From Butyrivibrio sp. (GTDB lineage: Bacteria > Bacillota > Clostridia > Lachnospirales > Lachnospiraceae): 64,000 nt of DNA. Both the position numbers and the translations under genes were made by a program. Under the pieces are notes generated by a model that did not search any database, had not been told where the DNA came from, and was given only the letters and a program-made list of their open reading frames with translations. Position 1 is the first letter of the stretch. The number at the start of each line of letters is the position of its first letter. Positions 34,976-42,398 of this stretch are shown one piece after another. Location: the NCBI GenBank assembly GCA_017615275.1, contig JAGAAO010000046.1:1-64000 (forward strand), in the 5' to 3' direction.

Positions 34976-36361
34976 ATGGCAATACTTGCAGCATTTATGG
35001 TACCGCATCCGCCGCTTATAATTCCGGAAGTTGGAAAAGGCGGAGAGAACGCTGTTCGGGAAACTATAAGTTCATATGAAAATGTTGCGGAGCAGATAGC
35101 GGAGCTTAAGCCCGAGACAATTATAATCACAAGCCCGCACAGCACAATGTATTCCGATTATTTTCATATATCGCCCGGAGACCGTGCGGAGGGCTCGTTT
35201 GCAGGTTTCGGTGCACCGCAGGTTTCTTTTGACGAGGAATATGATGAGGAACTCAGGGAAGTTCTGTGCGATATAGCAGATGAGGGCGAATTTCCGGCGG
35301 GGATACTCGGGGAGAGAGAACCTGAGCTTGACCACGGCACGATGGTTCCGCTCTTCTTCATCAGGAAGAAGTATAAAGAGGGAAAAATAATTCGCATCGG
35401 GCTTTCGGGAATCGGACTTTTGGAGCACTACAAGCTCGGAGAGATGATAAAGGAAGCCGTGGATAAAACGGGAAGGCGCGTTGTGCTGGTTGCAAGCGGC
35501 GATCTTTCACATAAATTAAAGGAACACGGTCCTTACGGATTTGCCAAAGAAGGCCCTGAGTATGATGAGAAAATAATGGATGTTGCAAAGCGTGCCGCAT
35601 TTGGCGAGATGTTTGAGTTCGGAGAGGATTTCTGCTACAAAGCTGCGGAGTGCGGTCACAGGTCTTTTGTCATAATGGCGGGAGCTCTGGACGGAATGGC
35701 AGTTGAGGCGAAAGTCTATTCACATCAGGATGTTACAGGCGTTGGCTACGGAATTGCTTCTTTTTATCCCAAGGGAACTGATGAAACGAGGAGATTTCGC
35801 GCTGCTTACATGGAAAAGCTCATGGCAGGGTTAAAAGAAAAAGTGGCAAAATCGGATGAGTATGTGCGCCTTGCAAGAAAATCTCTTGAAAGCTACATTC
35901 TAAGTCGCGAAGTCATAGCTGTGCCCTCAGATCTTCCCGGTGAGATGCTCACGCAAAAAGCTGGTGCGTTTGTTTCAATACATAAGGCGGGTGAGCTAAG
36001 AGGTTGCATAGGAACCATACTTCCGACAACCGAGTGTGTGGCAAAAGAGATCATCAATAATGCTATCAGTGCTTCAACCAAGGATCCGCGCTTTATGCCG
36101 ATAAGTCCCGATGAATTGCCGCTTCTTGATATCAACGTTGATGTTCTCGGAGAGCCTGAAGAAATCTCATCTCCGGATGAACTTGATGTAAAGCGCTATG
36201 GAGTTATTGTATCCTGCGGAGCACGTCGAGGACTTCTTCTGCCCGATCTTGAAGGCGTCGATACGGTTGAGAGGCAGATAGAGATAGCGAGGCAGAAAGG
36301 CGGGATTGATGAAGATGAAGAGGTTAAACTTGAGCGTTTTGAAGTAGTCAGACACGTATAA
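34976..36361 (+). CDS. AmmeMemoRadiSam MEMO-AMMECR1 fusion protein
   Basis: A 461-residue two-domain protein. Residues about 1-265 are a MEMO/LigB-like dioxygenase fold (FMVPHPPLIIPEVGKG, TSPHSTMYSDYFHIS, ASGDLSHKL) with the His residues of its metal site. Residues about 285-461 are an AMMECR1 domain with the signature AGELRGCIGTILPT (the LRGCIG motif) and STKDPRFMPISPDELPLLDI. In many genomes the two are separate genes; here they are fused and placed 28 bases after the radical SAM gene. Confidence 0.92.
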   Translation: MAILAAFMVPHPPLIIPEVGKGGENAVRETISSYENVAEQIAELKPETIIITSPHSTMYSDYFHISPGDRAEGSFAGFGAPQVSFDEEYDEELREVLCDIADEGEFPAGILGEREPELDHGTMVPLFFIRKKYKEGKIIRIGLSGIGLLEHYKLGEMIKEAVDKTGRRVVLVASGDLSHKLKEHGPYGFAKEGPEYDEKIMDVAKRAAFGEMFEFGEDFCYKAAECGHRSFVIMAGALDGMAVEAKVYSHQDVTGVGYGIASFYPKGTDETRRFRAAYMEKLMAGLKEKVAKSDEYVRLARKSLESYILSREVIAVPSDLPGEMLTQKAGAFVSIHKAGELRGCIGTILPTTECVAKEIINNAISASTKDPRFMPISPDELPLLDINVDVLGEPEEISSPDELDVKRYGVIVSCGARRGLLLPDLEGVDTVERQIEIARQKGGIDEDEEVKLERFEVVRHV

Positions 36362-36388
36362 GGTATTTACATCACGGGAGAATTCCGA

Positions 36389-36414
36389 TAGCATATTTAA
36401 TGCTAAGTTTTTTT
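36389..36414 (+). terminator. Intrinsic terminator
   Basis: TAGCAT / ATGCTA hairpin followed by AG and seven T, located only about 20 bases before the next gene. Confidence 0.6.
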
Positions 36415-36432
36415 ATTTAACAGGAGGCTCCT

Positions 36433-37023
36433 ATGTTTTGTCCTAAATGTGGAAAGAATCTTTCGGATGATGAGAGGTTTTGCACCGAGTGCGGAACACC
36501 GTTGCTCAATCCGGAATTTGATTCCGCTGTCACTTCTTCTCAGATTTCAAATAACGCGCAAATGCCAAGTGCACCGATGCCACAGGTACCAAGTGCACCG
36601 ATGCAGCCGGCACCGTATTATCAACCTATGGGCTTCACACAACCGTCTTTTATATACAACACTTATATAAACAAGATGGATAGCTCCGCGAGTGCATGGA
36701 TGGTAGTTGCTATATTGCAGATTATATTTGGCGTAGTGACACTGATTGTCGGAGTAGGAATAGTACTGATTCTTATGGGCATCTGGAATATTTCGCAGAG
36801 TAATAAGCTCAGGAACAATGTAAATTATTTTCGCCGTACACCGGCAGGAATTGTCGAGTATGTCGATAGTTCGGGAAGCGGAATATTGTGCCTGATAATA
36901 AATATATTTATAGGTGGACTTCCCGGGATTATCGGTGCAGCTATAGACATGAGCACAAAGAGTTATGGAAAAAATAACCGTCAGGCTTTGTGGGCTGTCG
37001 AATTCGGCGGAGGAATGGGCTGA
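36433..37023 (+). CDS. Zinc-ribbon membrane protein
   Basis: A 196-residue protein. The N-terminus is a zinc ribbon (CPKCGKN...CTECGTP), followed by a Pro/Met-rich linker with a repeated PSAPM element and a C-terminal membrane part with two helices (about 90-120 and 152-177). Zinc-ribbon proteins with this layout are common in clostridia and not characterised. Confidence 0.75.
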   Translation: MFCPKCGKNLSDDERFCTECGTPLLNPEFDSAVTSSQISNNAQMPSAPMPQVPSAPMQPAPYYQPMGFTQPSFIYNTYINKMDSSASAWMVVAILQIIFGVVTLIVGVGIVLILMGIWNISQSNKLRNNVNYFRRTPAGIVEYVDSSGSGILCLIINIFIGGLPGIIGAAIDMSTKSYGKNNRQALWAVEFGGGMG

Positions 37024-37089
37024 GTTTTAGGCAATACCTAAGTGTTAATGAGACTGTTTTTCATGATATGATGCGAGGGGGTATTTAGT

Positions 37090-37617
37090 ATGAATGAGAC
37101 TTTGAAAGTATTGGAAAGTAGGCGTAGTTGCAGAAGTTTCAAGCCTGACATGATCAAAAAAGAAGAGCTTGATGCGATCATCAAAGCAGGCACATATGCT
37201 GCAACAGGTATGGGCAGGCAGAGCCCTATCATTATTGCTGTGACAAATAAAGAGCTTCGAGATGCTATCTCAGAGGAAAACAGGAAAATCGGCGGATGGG
37301 CTGAAGATGTCGATCCGTTTTACGGAGCGCCTGTCATTCTGATTGTCCTTGCGGATAAGAGTGCTCCGACTCATGTTTATGACGGATCGCTTGTAATGGG
37401 AAATCTCATGAATGCCGCAGCGAGTCTCGGTGTGAACAGTATATGGATTCACAGAGCCAAGGAAGAATTTGATTCTGCCTTCGGAAAAGAGCTTCTTAAG
37501 AAGCTCGGCATTACGGGAGACTATGAAGGTATCGGACATTGTGCGCTTGGATATGCTGATAAGCCCGTATCAGCACCTGCTCCGAGGAAAGAGAATTACG
37601 TTTATTACGTTGAATAA
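37090..37617 (+). CDS. Nitroreductase-family protein
   Basis: A 175-residue flavin-dependent oxidoreductase of the nitroreductase fold: the N-terminal ESRRSCRSFKPD (FMN phosphate site), ATGMGRQSPIIIAV, and the C-terminal GHCALGYAD segment with the FMN-binding region. The substrate is unknown. GAGGGGGT is the ribosome site. Confidence 0.87.
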   Translation: MNETLKVLESRRSCRSFKPDMIKKEELDAIIKAGTYAATGMGRQSPIIIAVTNKELRDAISEENRKIGGWAEDVDPFYGAPVILIVLADKSAPTHVYDGSLVMGNLMNAAASLGVNSIWIHRAKEEFDSAFGKELLKKLGITGDYEGIGHCALGYADKPVSAPAPRKENYVYYVE

Positions 37618-37637
37618 AATGAATTTGTAATGATATC

Positions 37638-37665
37638 AGTGCTCGTAGTAATGCGGGCACTTTTT
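37638..37665 (+). terminator. Intrinsic terminator
   Basis: AGTGCTCG / CGGGCACT with one G-T pair, an eight-base loop and five T, after the nitroreductase gene. Confidence 0.75.
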
Positions 37666-37782
37666 GAATAGGAAACTGTTACGAAACTGCTATTTGACAG
37701 TAAATATGATCCACTGTCGCCTGCGTATACTGCTGGGAGTGCTGGGCTTGCCTAGGGATACTACGAACACTACCGGTGGATC

Positions 37783-38014
37783 TTTACGTGAGAGCTTGCC
37801 TAAAAATGGGACAATTCACGTAAATTTTTTCGGAAATGGAGTTTCTTTACGTGAGAGCTTGCAAAAAAACAGAGAGATTCACGTAAATTTTTCCGGAAAT
37901 CGGAATATTTTACGTGAGGACTAGTGCAAAAGCTGGAGCTATTCACGTAAATCTTGTCGGAGATAGTAATATTTTACGTGAGACGTTACTCCAAAAACGG
38001 AACGATTCACGTAA
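37783..38014. repeat. Tandem array of four hairpin-forming 63-64 base units
   Basis: TTTACGTGA occurs at 37783, 37846, 37909 and 37973, and its complement TCACGTAA(A) at 37816, 37879, 37943 and 38007. Each unit is therefore a 9-base inverted repeat (8 in the last) with a 23-25 base loop, and the four units are spaced 63, 63 and 64 bases. The first three copies also share AGCTTGC, AAAAA and TTTTTCCGGAAAT-like interior parts. Flanking DNA 37666-37782 and 38015-38142 shows no gene I can support; open frames across the array are a consequence of the 63-base period. Confidence 0.85.
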
Positions 38015-38142
38015 GCTGGATTCAATCCGGTTTTAACAGCGAGATAGAGGGCAAGCCCTTTATTGTTGAACACCCGAGATTGCTAAGGAAACACAGATCA
38101 ATTCAGCGTAGGCAATCAATTAAACATAACAGGAGAAAAAAG

Positions 38143-38688
38143 ATGGAATTACATTTGGGGAGACCGGAATCAACCGAATGGCGCCTTCCGAGAGAGGCGC
38201 GTACATACGATTTTTTGGATAAGTTGGGGATTGAATACTACAGAACGGATCACGAGGCTGCGAGTACGATGGAAGCATGCAACGAGATAGACGGAATACT
38301 TGGAGTTGTTATTTGCAAGAATCTTTTTCTTTGCAACAGACAGAAGACCAATTTCTATTTACTTATGATGCCGGGCGATAAGAAGTTCAAGACAAAAGAG
38401 CTGTCGTCGCAGATCGGATCAGCAAGACTCTCTTTTGCAGAACCTGAAGATATGTTGAAATATCTTGATATCGAGCCCGGATCGGTAAGTGTGATGGGAC
38501 TTATGAATGACAAGGATCACGCGGTTCAGCTGCTTATTGATGAAGATGTACTGAAGGAAGAAAACCTCGGTTGCCACCCTTGTGTGTGCACTTCAAGCCT
38601 TAGGCTCAAGACTTCTGATGTTATAGAGAAGTTCTTACCGGCAACGGGTCACAGCTATAAGACGGTGCATCTTGTCGGCGAAGATTGA
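38143..38688 (+). CDS. YbaK/ProXp-type aminoacyl-tRNA deacylase domain protein
   Basis: A 181-residue single-domain trans-editing protein of the YbaK/PrdX type, which hydrolyses mischarged tRNA such as alanyl-tRNA(Pro). The fold starts YDFLDKLGIEYYRTDHEAA, then CKNLFLCNRQKTNFYLLMMPGDKKF with the conserved Lys, and ends around GCHPCVCTSSLRL, where the usual HP(N)xNxxT element is found in a modified form. The ATG at 38143 has AGGAG seven bases upstream. Part of the repeat array lies just upstream in the same frame but is not part of the gene. Confidence 0.85.
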   Translation: MELHLGRPESTEWRLPREARTYDFLDKLGIEYYRTDHEAASTMEACNEIDGILGVVICKNLFLCNRQKTNFYLLMMPGDKKFKTKELSSQIGSARLSFAEPEDMLKYLDIEPGSVSVMGLMNDKDHAVQLLIDEDVLKEENLGCHPCVCTSSLRLKTSDVIEKFLPATGHSYKTVHLVGED

Positions 38689-38696
38689 GTGAGTAT

Positions 38697-39218
38697 ATGG
38701 ATAAAAAAGATTTTTATGAATTTGAGGTTAAAGCCTCGGTTTTATGGAAAATAATTGGATTTTTTGTCGTGTCTTGCGTTGTGCTTATATGGCTTCCCTT
38801 TCTTTGTATGACAATCGAAGGTTTTAAGAATGGAGAAGCAATGGGGCTGATCTTTGTACCTTGGGTTTGGTGCTTTTTCTGTATAGATTATAGGATGGCC
38901 GATTTATTCTATAGCAGAATAAAAATTGATAAAAGAAATAGGACGATTGAAATAAGAAGATTATTCAGATTTAAGAAAGTAATTTCGGTAGATAATATAA
39001 AAAGATGGAGAAGAGTAAGCGTGCGTTCCCGCGGTGGGTATACAACTGAATGTATATATATGTACTATGGTAATTCCAAGCTTTTGTTAAATGAAGTTTA
39101 TAAAGATTATGTTCGCTTTAGTTGTTTTATACAGCAATATGCAGGGAATAAGTGTGTTATGAGAACCTCTTTCCAAAATATGCTGGATGATATGAGATAT
39201 TTCTTGACGATAAATTGA
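38697..39218 (+). CDS. Membrane protein with PH-like domain
   Basis: A 173-residue protein with two membrane helices (about 15-37 and 46-66) followed by a soluble region of beta strands (SRIKIDKRNRTIEIRRLF, VISVDNIKRWRRVSV) that resembles bacterial PH domains. The ATG at 38697 is likely; a TTG overlapping the deacylase stop is the alternative. Function unknown. Confidence 0.6.
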   Translation: MDKKDFYEFEVKASVLWKIIGFFVVSCVVLIWLPFLCMTIEGFKNGEAMGLIFVPWVWCFFCIDYRMADLFYSRIKIDKRNRTIEIRRLFRFKKVISVDNIKRWRRVSVRSRGGYTTECIYMYYGNSKLLLNEVYKDYVRFSCFIQQYAGNKCVMRTSFQNMLDDMRYFLTIN

Positions 39219-39244
39219 AACACAAAAGCTAATGAAAAAAACTA

Positions 39245-39263
39245 TCATAGATTTGATCTATGA
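39245..39263. promoter_or_regulatory. Perfect 8-base inverted repeat before metE-like gene
   Basis: TCATAGAT (39245-39252) and ATCTATGA (39256-39263) with a 3-base spacer lie about 90 bases before the MetE-like gene. It could be an operator or the terminator of the previous gene; there is no T run. A TAGAAT at 39308-39313 may be the -10. No SAM riboswitch is visible. Confidence 0.35.
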
Positions 39264-39354
39264 ATAACATCAAAAACTAAATATTTTTAATTATAAAAAT
39301 TTACTGCTAGAATGTCCTCATTGAATCAAAGCACCGAACGGGAGGACATATATA

Positions 39355-40473
39355 ATGAGCAGAATAACAACACCACAGAGATATGATTTTGTCGGAAGCT
39401 TCCTTCGTCCGCAGGCACTTAAGGATGCAAAGGCGGCGTTTAACGAAGGTAAGATCAGAGAAGAGGAATTCAACAAAGTAGTTGAAGAAGAGATAAAGAA
39501 AGTTGTCGCTAAGCAGAAAGAGCTTGGCTATCACGTGATCACTGACGGTGAGTTCAGAAGAACATTCTGGCATCTTGATTTTATGTGGGGATTTGAAGGT
39601 GTGGATCACAAGGCTACGGGAAACGGAGTTCCTTTTAACGGAGAGCTTGCGGTACTTGATGATACATTCCTTACAGGTAAGATCAAGGCTAAGGCACATC
39701 CTTTTGTCGAGTATTACAAATTCCTTAAGCAGTTTGAGGATGAGAACACTGTTGCGAAGTACACGATCCCTTCGCCTGCTCAGACATTCCAGCAGATGAT
39801 CGTACCATATAATTACGAAAATACAAGAAAGTTCTATCCTACAAACGATGAGCTCATAGAGGATGTGGCTGCAGCGTATCGTGATGTGATAAAGCAGTTC
39901 TACGATGCAGGCTGCCGCAATCTTCAGTTTGATGATTGCACATGGGGCGCCATCGTTGGAGATGCCGCAGAACTCAGATATAAGGCTCTAGGTATAGATC
40001 TTGAGGAAGTTAAGGATCAGCTCCTTAAAGTCAACAACCTTGCACTTGAAGGTAAGCCCGCAGATATGGTTATCACGTCACACATATGCAGAGGTAACTA
40101 TCATTCAACTTACTTTACAAGTGGTGCATATGATACCGTTGCGAATCATGTATTTGCCAAAGAAAATGTTGACGCACTTTTCCTTGAGTATGACGATGAG
40201 CGTTCAGGCGGCTTTGCACCTCTTGCAAAGGTGTCACCCGATAAGAAAGTTGTTCTTGGACTTATCACAACCAAGTCACCCGTACTTGAGGATAAGGATG
40301 CGGTTATCGCAAGAATCAAGGATGCTGCGCAGTACGTACCGCTCGACAGGCTTTACTTAAGCCCTCAGTGTGGTTTTGCATCTTGCGAGATCGGAAATAA
40401 GCTTACTGAAGAAGAGCAGTGGGCTAAGCTCAAGCTTGTAAAAGAGATTGCGGAAGAAGTTTGGGGTAAATAA
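39355..40473 (+). CDS. MetE C-terminal-domain (cobalamin-independent methionine synthase-like) protein
   Basis: A 372-residue protein equivalent to the C-terminal catalytic barrel of MetE, like YxjG/YxjH of Bacillus. Zinc ligands are seen as His and Cys in SHICRGN, a Glu in LFLEYDDE and Cys in SPQCGFAS. FVGSFLRP and DGEFRR are also conserved. Without the N-terminal half it probably uses a methyl donor other than polyglutamyl-methyltetrahydrofolate. GGGAGG precedes the ATG. Its 3' end is duplicated at 41967-42105. Confidence 0.88.
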   Translation: MSRITTPQRYDFVGSFLRPQALKDAKAAFNEGKIREEEFNKVVEEEIKKVVAKQKELGYHVITDGEFRRTFWHLDFMWGFEGVDHKATGNGVPFNGELAVLDDTFLTGKIKAKAHPFVEYYKFLKQFEDENTVAKYTIPSPAQTFQQMIVPYNYENTRKFYPTNDELIEDVAAAYRDVIKQFYDAGCRNLQFDDCTWGAIVGDAAELRYKALGIDLEEVKDQLLKVNNLALEGKPADMVITSHICRGNYHSTYFTSGAYDTVANHVFAKENVDALFLEYDDERSGGFAPLAKVSPDKKVVLGLITTKSPVLEDKDAVIARIKDAAQYVPLDRLYLSPQCGFASCEIGNKLTEEEQWAKLKLVKEIAEEVWGK

Positions 40474-40497
40474 AGAGAAATCATCAGGATGTTCAAC

Positions 40498-40556
40498 AGA
40501 AGTGACATTTTTGCAATGACAAAATGTCACTTCTGCTATATAATAGTGTCACTTCT
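40498..40556 (+). promoter_or_regulatory. Promoter with 14-base palindromic operator
   Basis: AGAAGTGACATTTT (40498-40511) and AAAATGTCACTTCT (40521-40534) are perfect inverted repeats around a 9-base centre. ATGACA (40516-40521) and TATAAT (40539-40544), 17 bases apart, make the promoter, and a third half-site GTGTCACTTCT lies at 40546-40556. The operator covers the -35, so repression is likely, probably by the product of the gene it drives. Confidence 0.7.
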
Positions 40557-40571
40557 AATCAGGAGGGGCAT

Positions 40572-41930
40572 ATGGTGAATTTAGGAAAAGAGACAGAAAC
40601 ACTTGAATTTAAGAAAACGACAGGTGAGATGAAGGCTGCGATGATTTCAATTGCATCCATCTTAAACAAACATGGAGTAGGAACGCTGTATTTTGGAGTA
40701 AAACCCAATGGTGATGTTACTGGTCAAGAAGTATCAGAATCATCCTTGAGAGATGTATCTAGAGCAGTATATGAAACAATACGACCTCAGATTTATCCAG
40801 CAATACAGTAAGAGATGTTTGATGGAGTCAGTACTATAAAAGTTGAATTTAGCGGCGAATGTTCACCATATTCGGCTGGAGGAAGATATTATCTTAGAAC
40901 GGCAGATGAAGATCGAGAAGTGTCACCCGAGGAATTAAAGGTATTCTTTGGGGCTAATAAGTACCGCGAAAAGTGGGAAAAAGGCATATCGGAGCTTACT
41001 GAAAAACAAGTGGATCGTCATGCTGTAAAAAACTTTTGGCAAAATGCGGTTACTGCAGGAAGAATGCCAGAGGGAAGATATACTTGTTCAAACATTCTGA
41101 AGCGATTTGGACTTGTGAAAAATGGTTTTTTGACTCATGCAGGTGAAGCTTTATTTGGTAATAATCATCCTATAACATTGAAAGTGGGGATATTTGCTAC
41201 TGATGAAAAGTTGACCATCTTAGACATGAAAGTTATTGAAGACAATATTTTTAATTTGCTGAGACTTGCTGAGGAATACATACTTTCTAATATACGATGG
41301 AGAGTCGAAATTGGGAGTATGGAAAGGTATGAGATACCTGAAGTGCCAGTGGCTGTTGTCAGAGAAGTTTTGGCAAACAGTTTTGCTCATGCTATTTATG
41401 GAGGGAGAACAACACATGAGATTTGCATTCACCCGGGGAAGATTACAATCTATAGTCCGGGAGAATATGCCAGTAAATATAAGCCTGAGGATTATATAGA
41501 ACAGGATCTGGAATCTGAGATAAGAAATCCTATGATATCCAAAATTCTGTTTTTGAATAAGTCGATTGAAAAATTTGGAAGTGGTTTTAAGCGTATTGAC
41601 AGTTTGTGTAAAGATGCGGGTGTTGAGTATTCATATGTGAGTGGAGAAAACGGATTCAAATTTGTAATTAAGCGGAATCCGGTAAGTGGCATTACCAATG
41701 TCACTACTGATGTCACTACCAATGTCACTTCTGAGAGTGATTTAAATAACACAGAGAAGACGATATTAGCAATACTAAGGGTTCGACCAGATGCGTCAAG
41801 AGATGAACTTGCAGAAAAGACTTTTAAGACGGTTCGTACAGTACAGCGTACTTTGAACTCACTTAGAGAAAAAGGTTACATCGAACGCGAAGGAGCAAAG
41901 CAAAATACCATTTGGAAGATAAAAAAATAA
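40572..41930 (+). pseudogene. AlbA_2/Schlafen-like DNA-binding regulator with ATPase region, interrupted by a stop codon
   Basis: The frame of 453 codons is cut by one in-frame TAA at 40809-40811; the frame resumes directly with GAG ATG, so a single substitution is enough to explain it. Before the stop: an AlbA_2 domain (ETLEFKKTTGEMKAAMISIASILNK with GTLYFGV). After it: the GHKL-type ATPase region (EVPVAVVREVLANSFAHA, GSGFKRIDSLC) of the family's putative regulators and a C-terminal winged helix (RDELAEKTFKTVRTVQRTLNSL). The gene may be read through, or be made as two parts. An ATG at 40815 could restart. It is flanked by duplicated metE-like DNA, so it is an insertion. Confidence 0.8.
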
Positions 41931-41966
41931 AATGGTGTTGATTGTAGAAGGATTGGGAAATCGGTC

Positions 41967-42105
41967 CTTTTCCTTGAGTATGACGATGAGCGTTCAAGCA
42001 GCTTTTTGCATCTTGTGACATTGGAAATAAGCTTACTGAAGAAGAGCAGTGGGCTAAGCTCAAGCTTGTAAAAGAGATTGCGGAAGAAGTTTGGGGTAAA
42101 TAAAA
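41967..42105 (+). pseudogene. Duplicated and internally deleted 3' end of the metE-like gene
   Basis: 41967-41996 repeats 40177-40206 almost exactly (through GAGCGTTCA), and about 42003-42105 repeats about 40374-40477, including the TAA stop; the stretch between is lost, apparently by joining at TTTGCA-like sequences. A few substitutions show the copy is not brand new. The copy is on the far side of the AlbA-type gene, so it forms a direct repeat that brackets that gene. Confidence 0.85.
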
Positions 42106-42124
42106 AGCATTAGTATATAAATTA

Positions 42125-42159
42125 AGAAAACCTCGGGCCAAATATGCTCGAGGTTTTCT
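42125..42159 (+). terminator. Hairpin after the duplicated fragment
   Basis: AGAAAACCTCG / CGAGGTTTTCT, 11 bases perfect, with the A and T tracts inside the stem, so it could terminate from either side. Confidence 0.6.
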
Positions 42160-42170
42160 GATATAAAAAT

Positions 42171-42224
42171 TTACCAAGTAAGCCAGCCGACATCGCCCAC
42201 TCTTATCATGCCATAACCTTTCAT
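42171..42224 (-). pseudogene. N-terminal remnant of a zinc-dependent alcohol dehydrogenase
   Basis: On the - strand an ATG at 42224 with AAAGGAG about 8 bases upstream starts MKGYGMIRVGDVGW and stops after 17 codons. This opening is the signature start of the Zn-dependent NADP alcohol dehydrogenases of clostridia. The other 330 or so residues are missing; the DNA that should encode them is replaced by the terminator and the metE-like copy. Rearrangement at this junction is the simplest reading. Confidence 0.6.
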
Positions 42225-42273
42225 AACAAATGCTCCTTTCGCAACAAATTTTTAGTCATAATATCATTTTATA

Positions 42274-42285
42274 ACGAAATTTCGT
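42274..42285. promoter_or_regulatory. 12-base palindrome in the region between the dehydrogenase remnant and the MATE gene
   Basis: ACGAAATTTCGT is a perfect palindrome upstream of both the divergent dehydrogenase remnant and the MATE gene; possible operator. Nothing else is clear in 42225-42398. Confidence 0.3.
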
Positions 42286-42398
42286 CTGTCGCACAATTAA
42301 ATGGTATGAAAATAGCGTTAATTGCATAGACATGAAACACCACTTGATATATGGTTATAAAGCAATAATAAAATGATAGTTTAACGAAGGTGTTTCTT

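Noticed and set aside
37664-37924. An 86-codon ORF across the repeat array
   Set aside because: It lacks a ribosome site and follows a terminator; the frame stays open because the repeat period of 63 is a multiple of three. The array itself explains it.
37783-38014. CRISPR array
   Set aside because: The repeats are inverted pairs with similar, not unique, interior sequences; only four units and no cas genes nearby.
37954-38142. N-terminal extension of the tRNA deacylase into the repeats
   Set aside because: The proper ribosome site and ATG are at 38131-38145, and the extension has no homology to the deacylase fold.
39219-39354. SAM or T-box riboswitch before the metE-like gene
   Set aside because: No conserved T-box bulge, anticodon loop or SAM-I core is visible; only a short inverted repeat.
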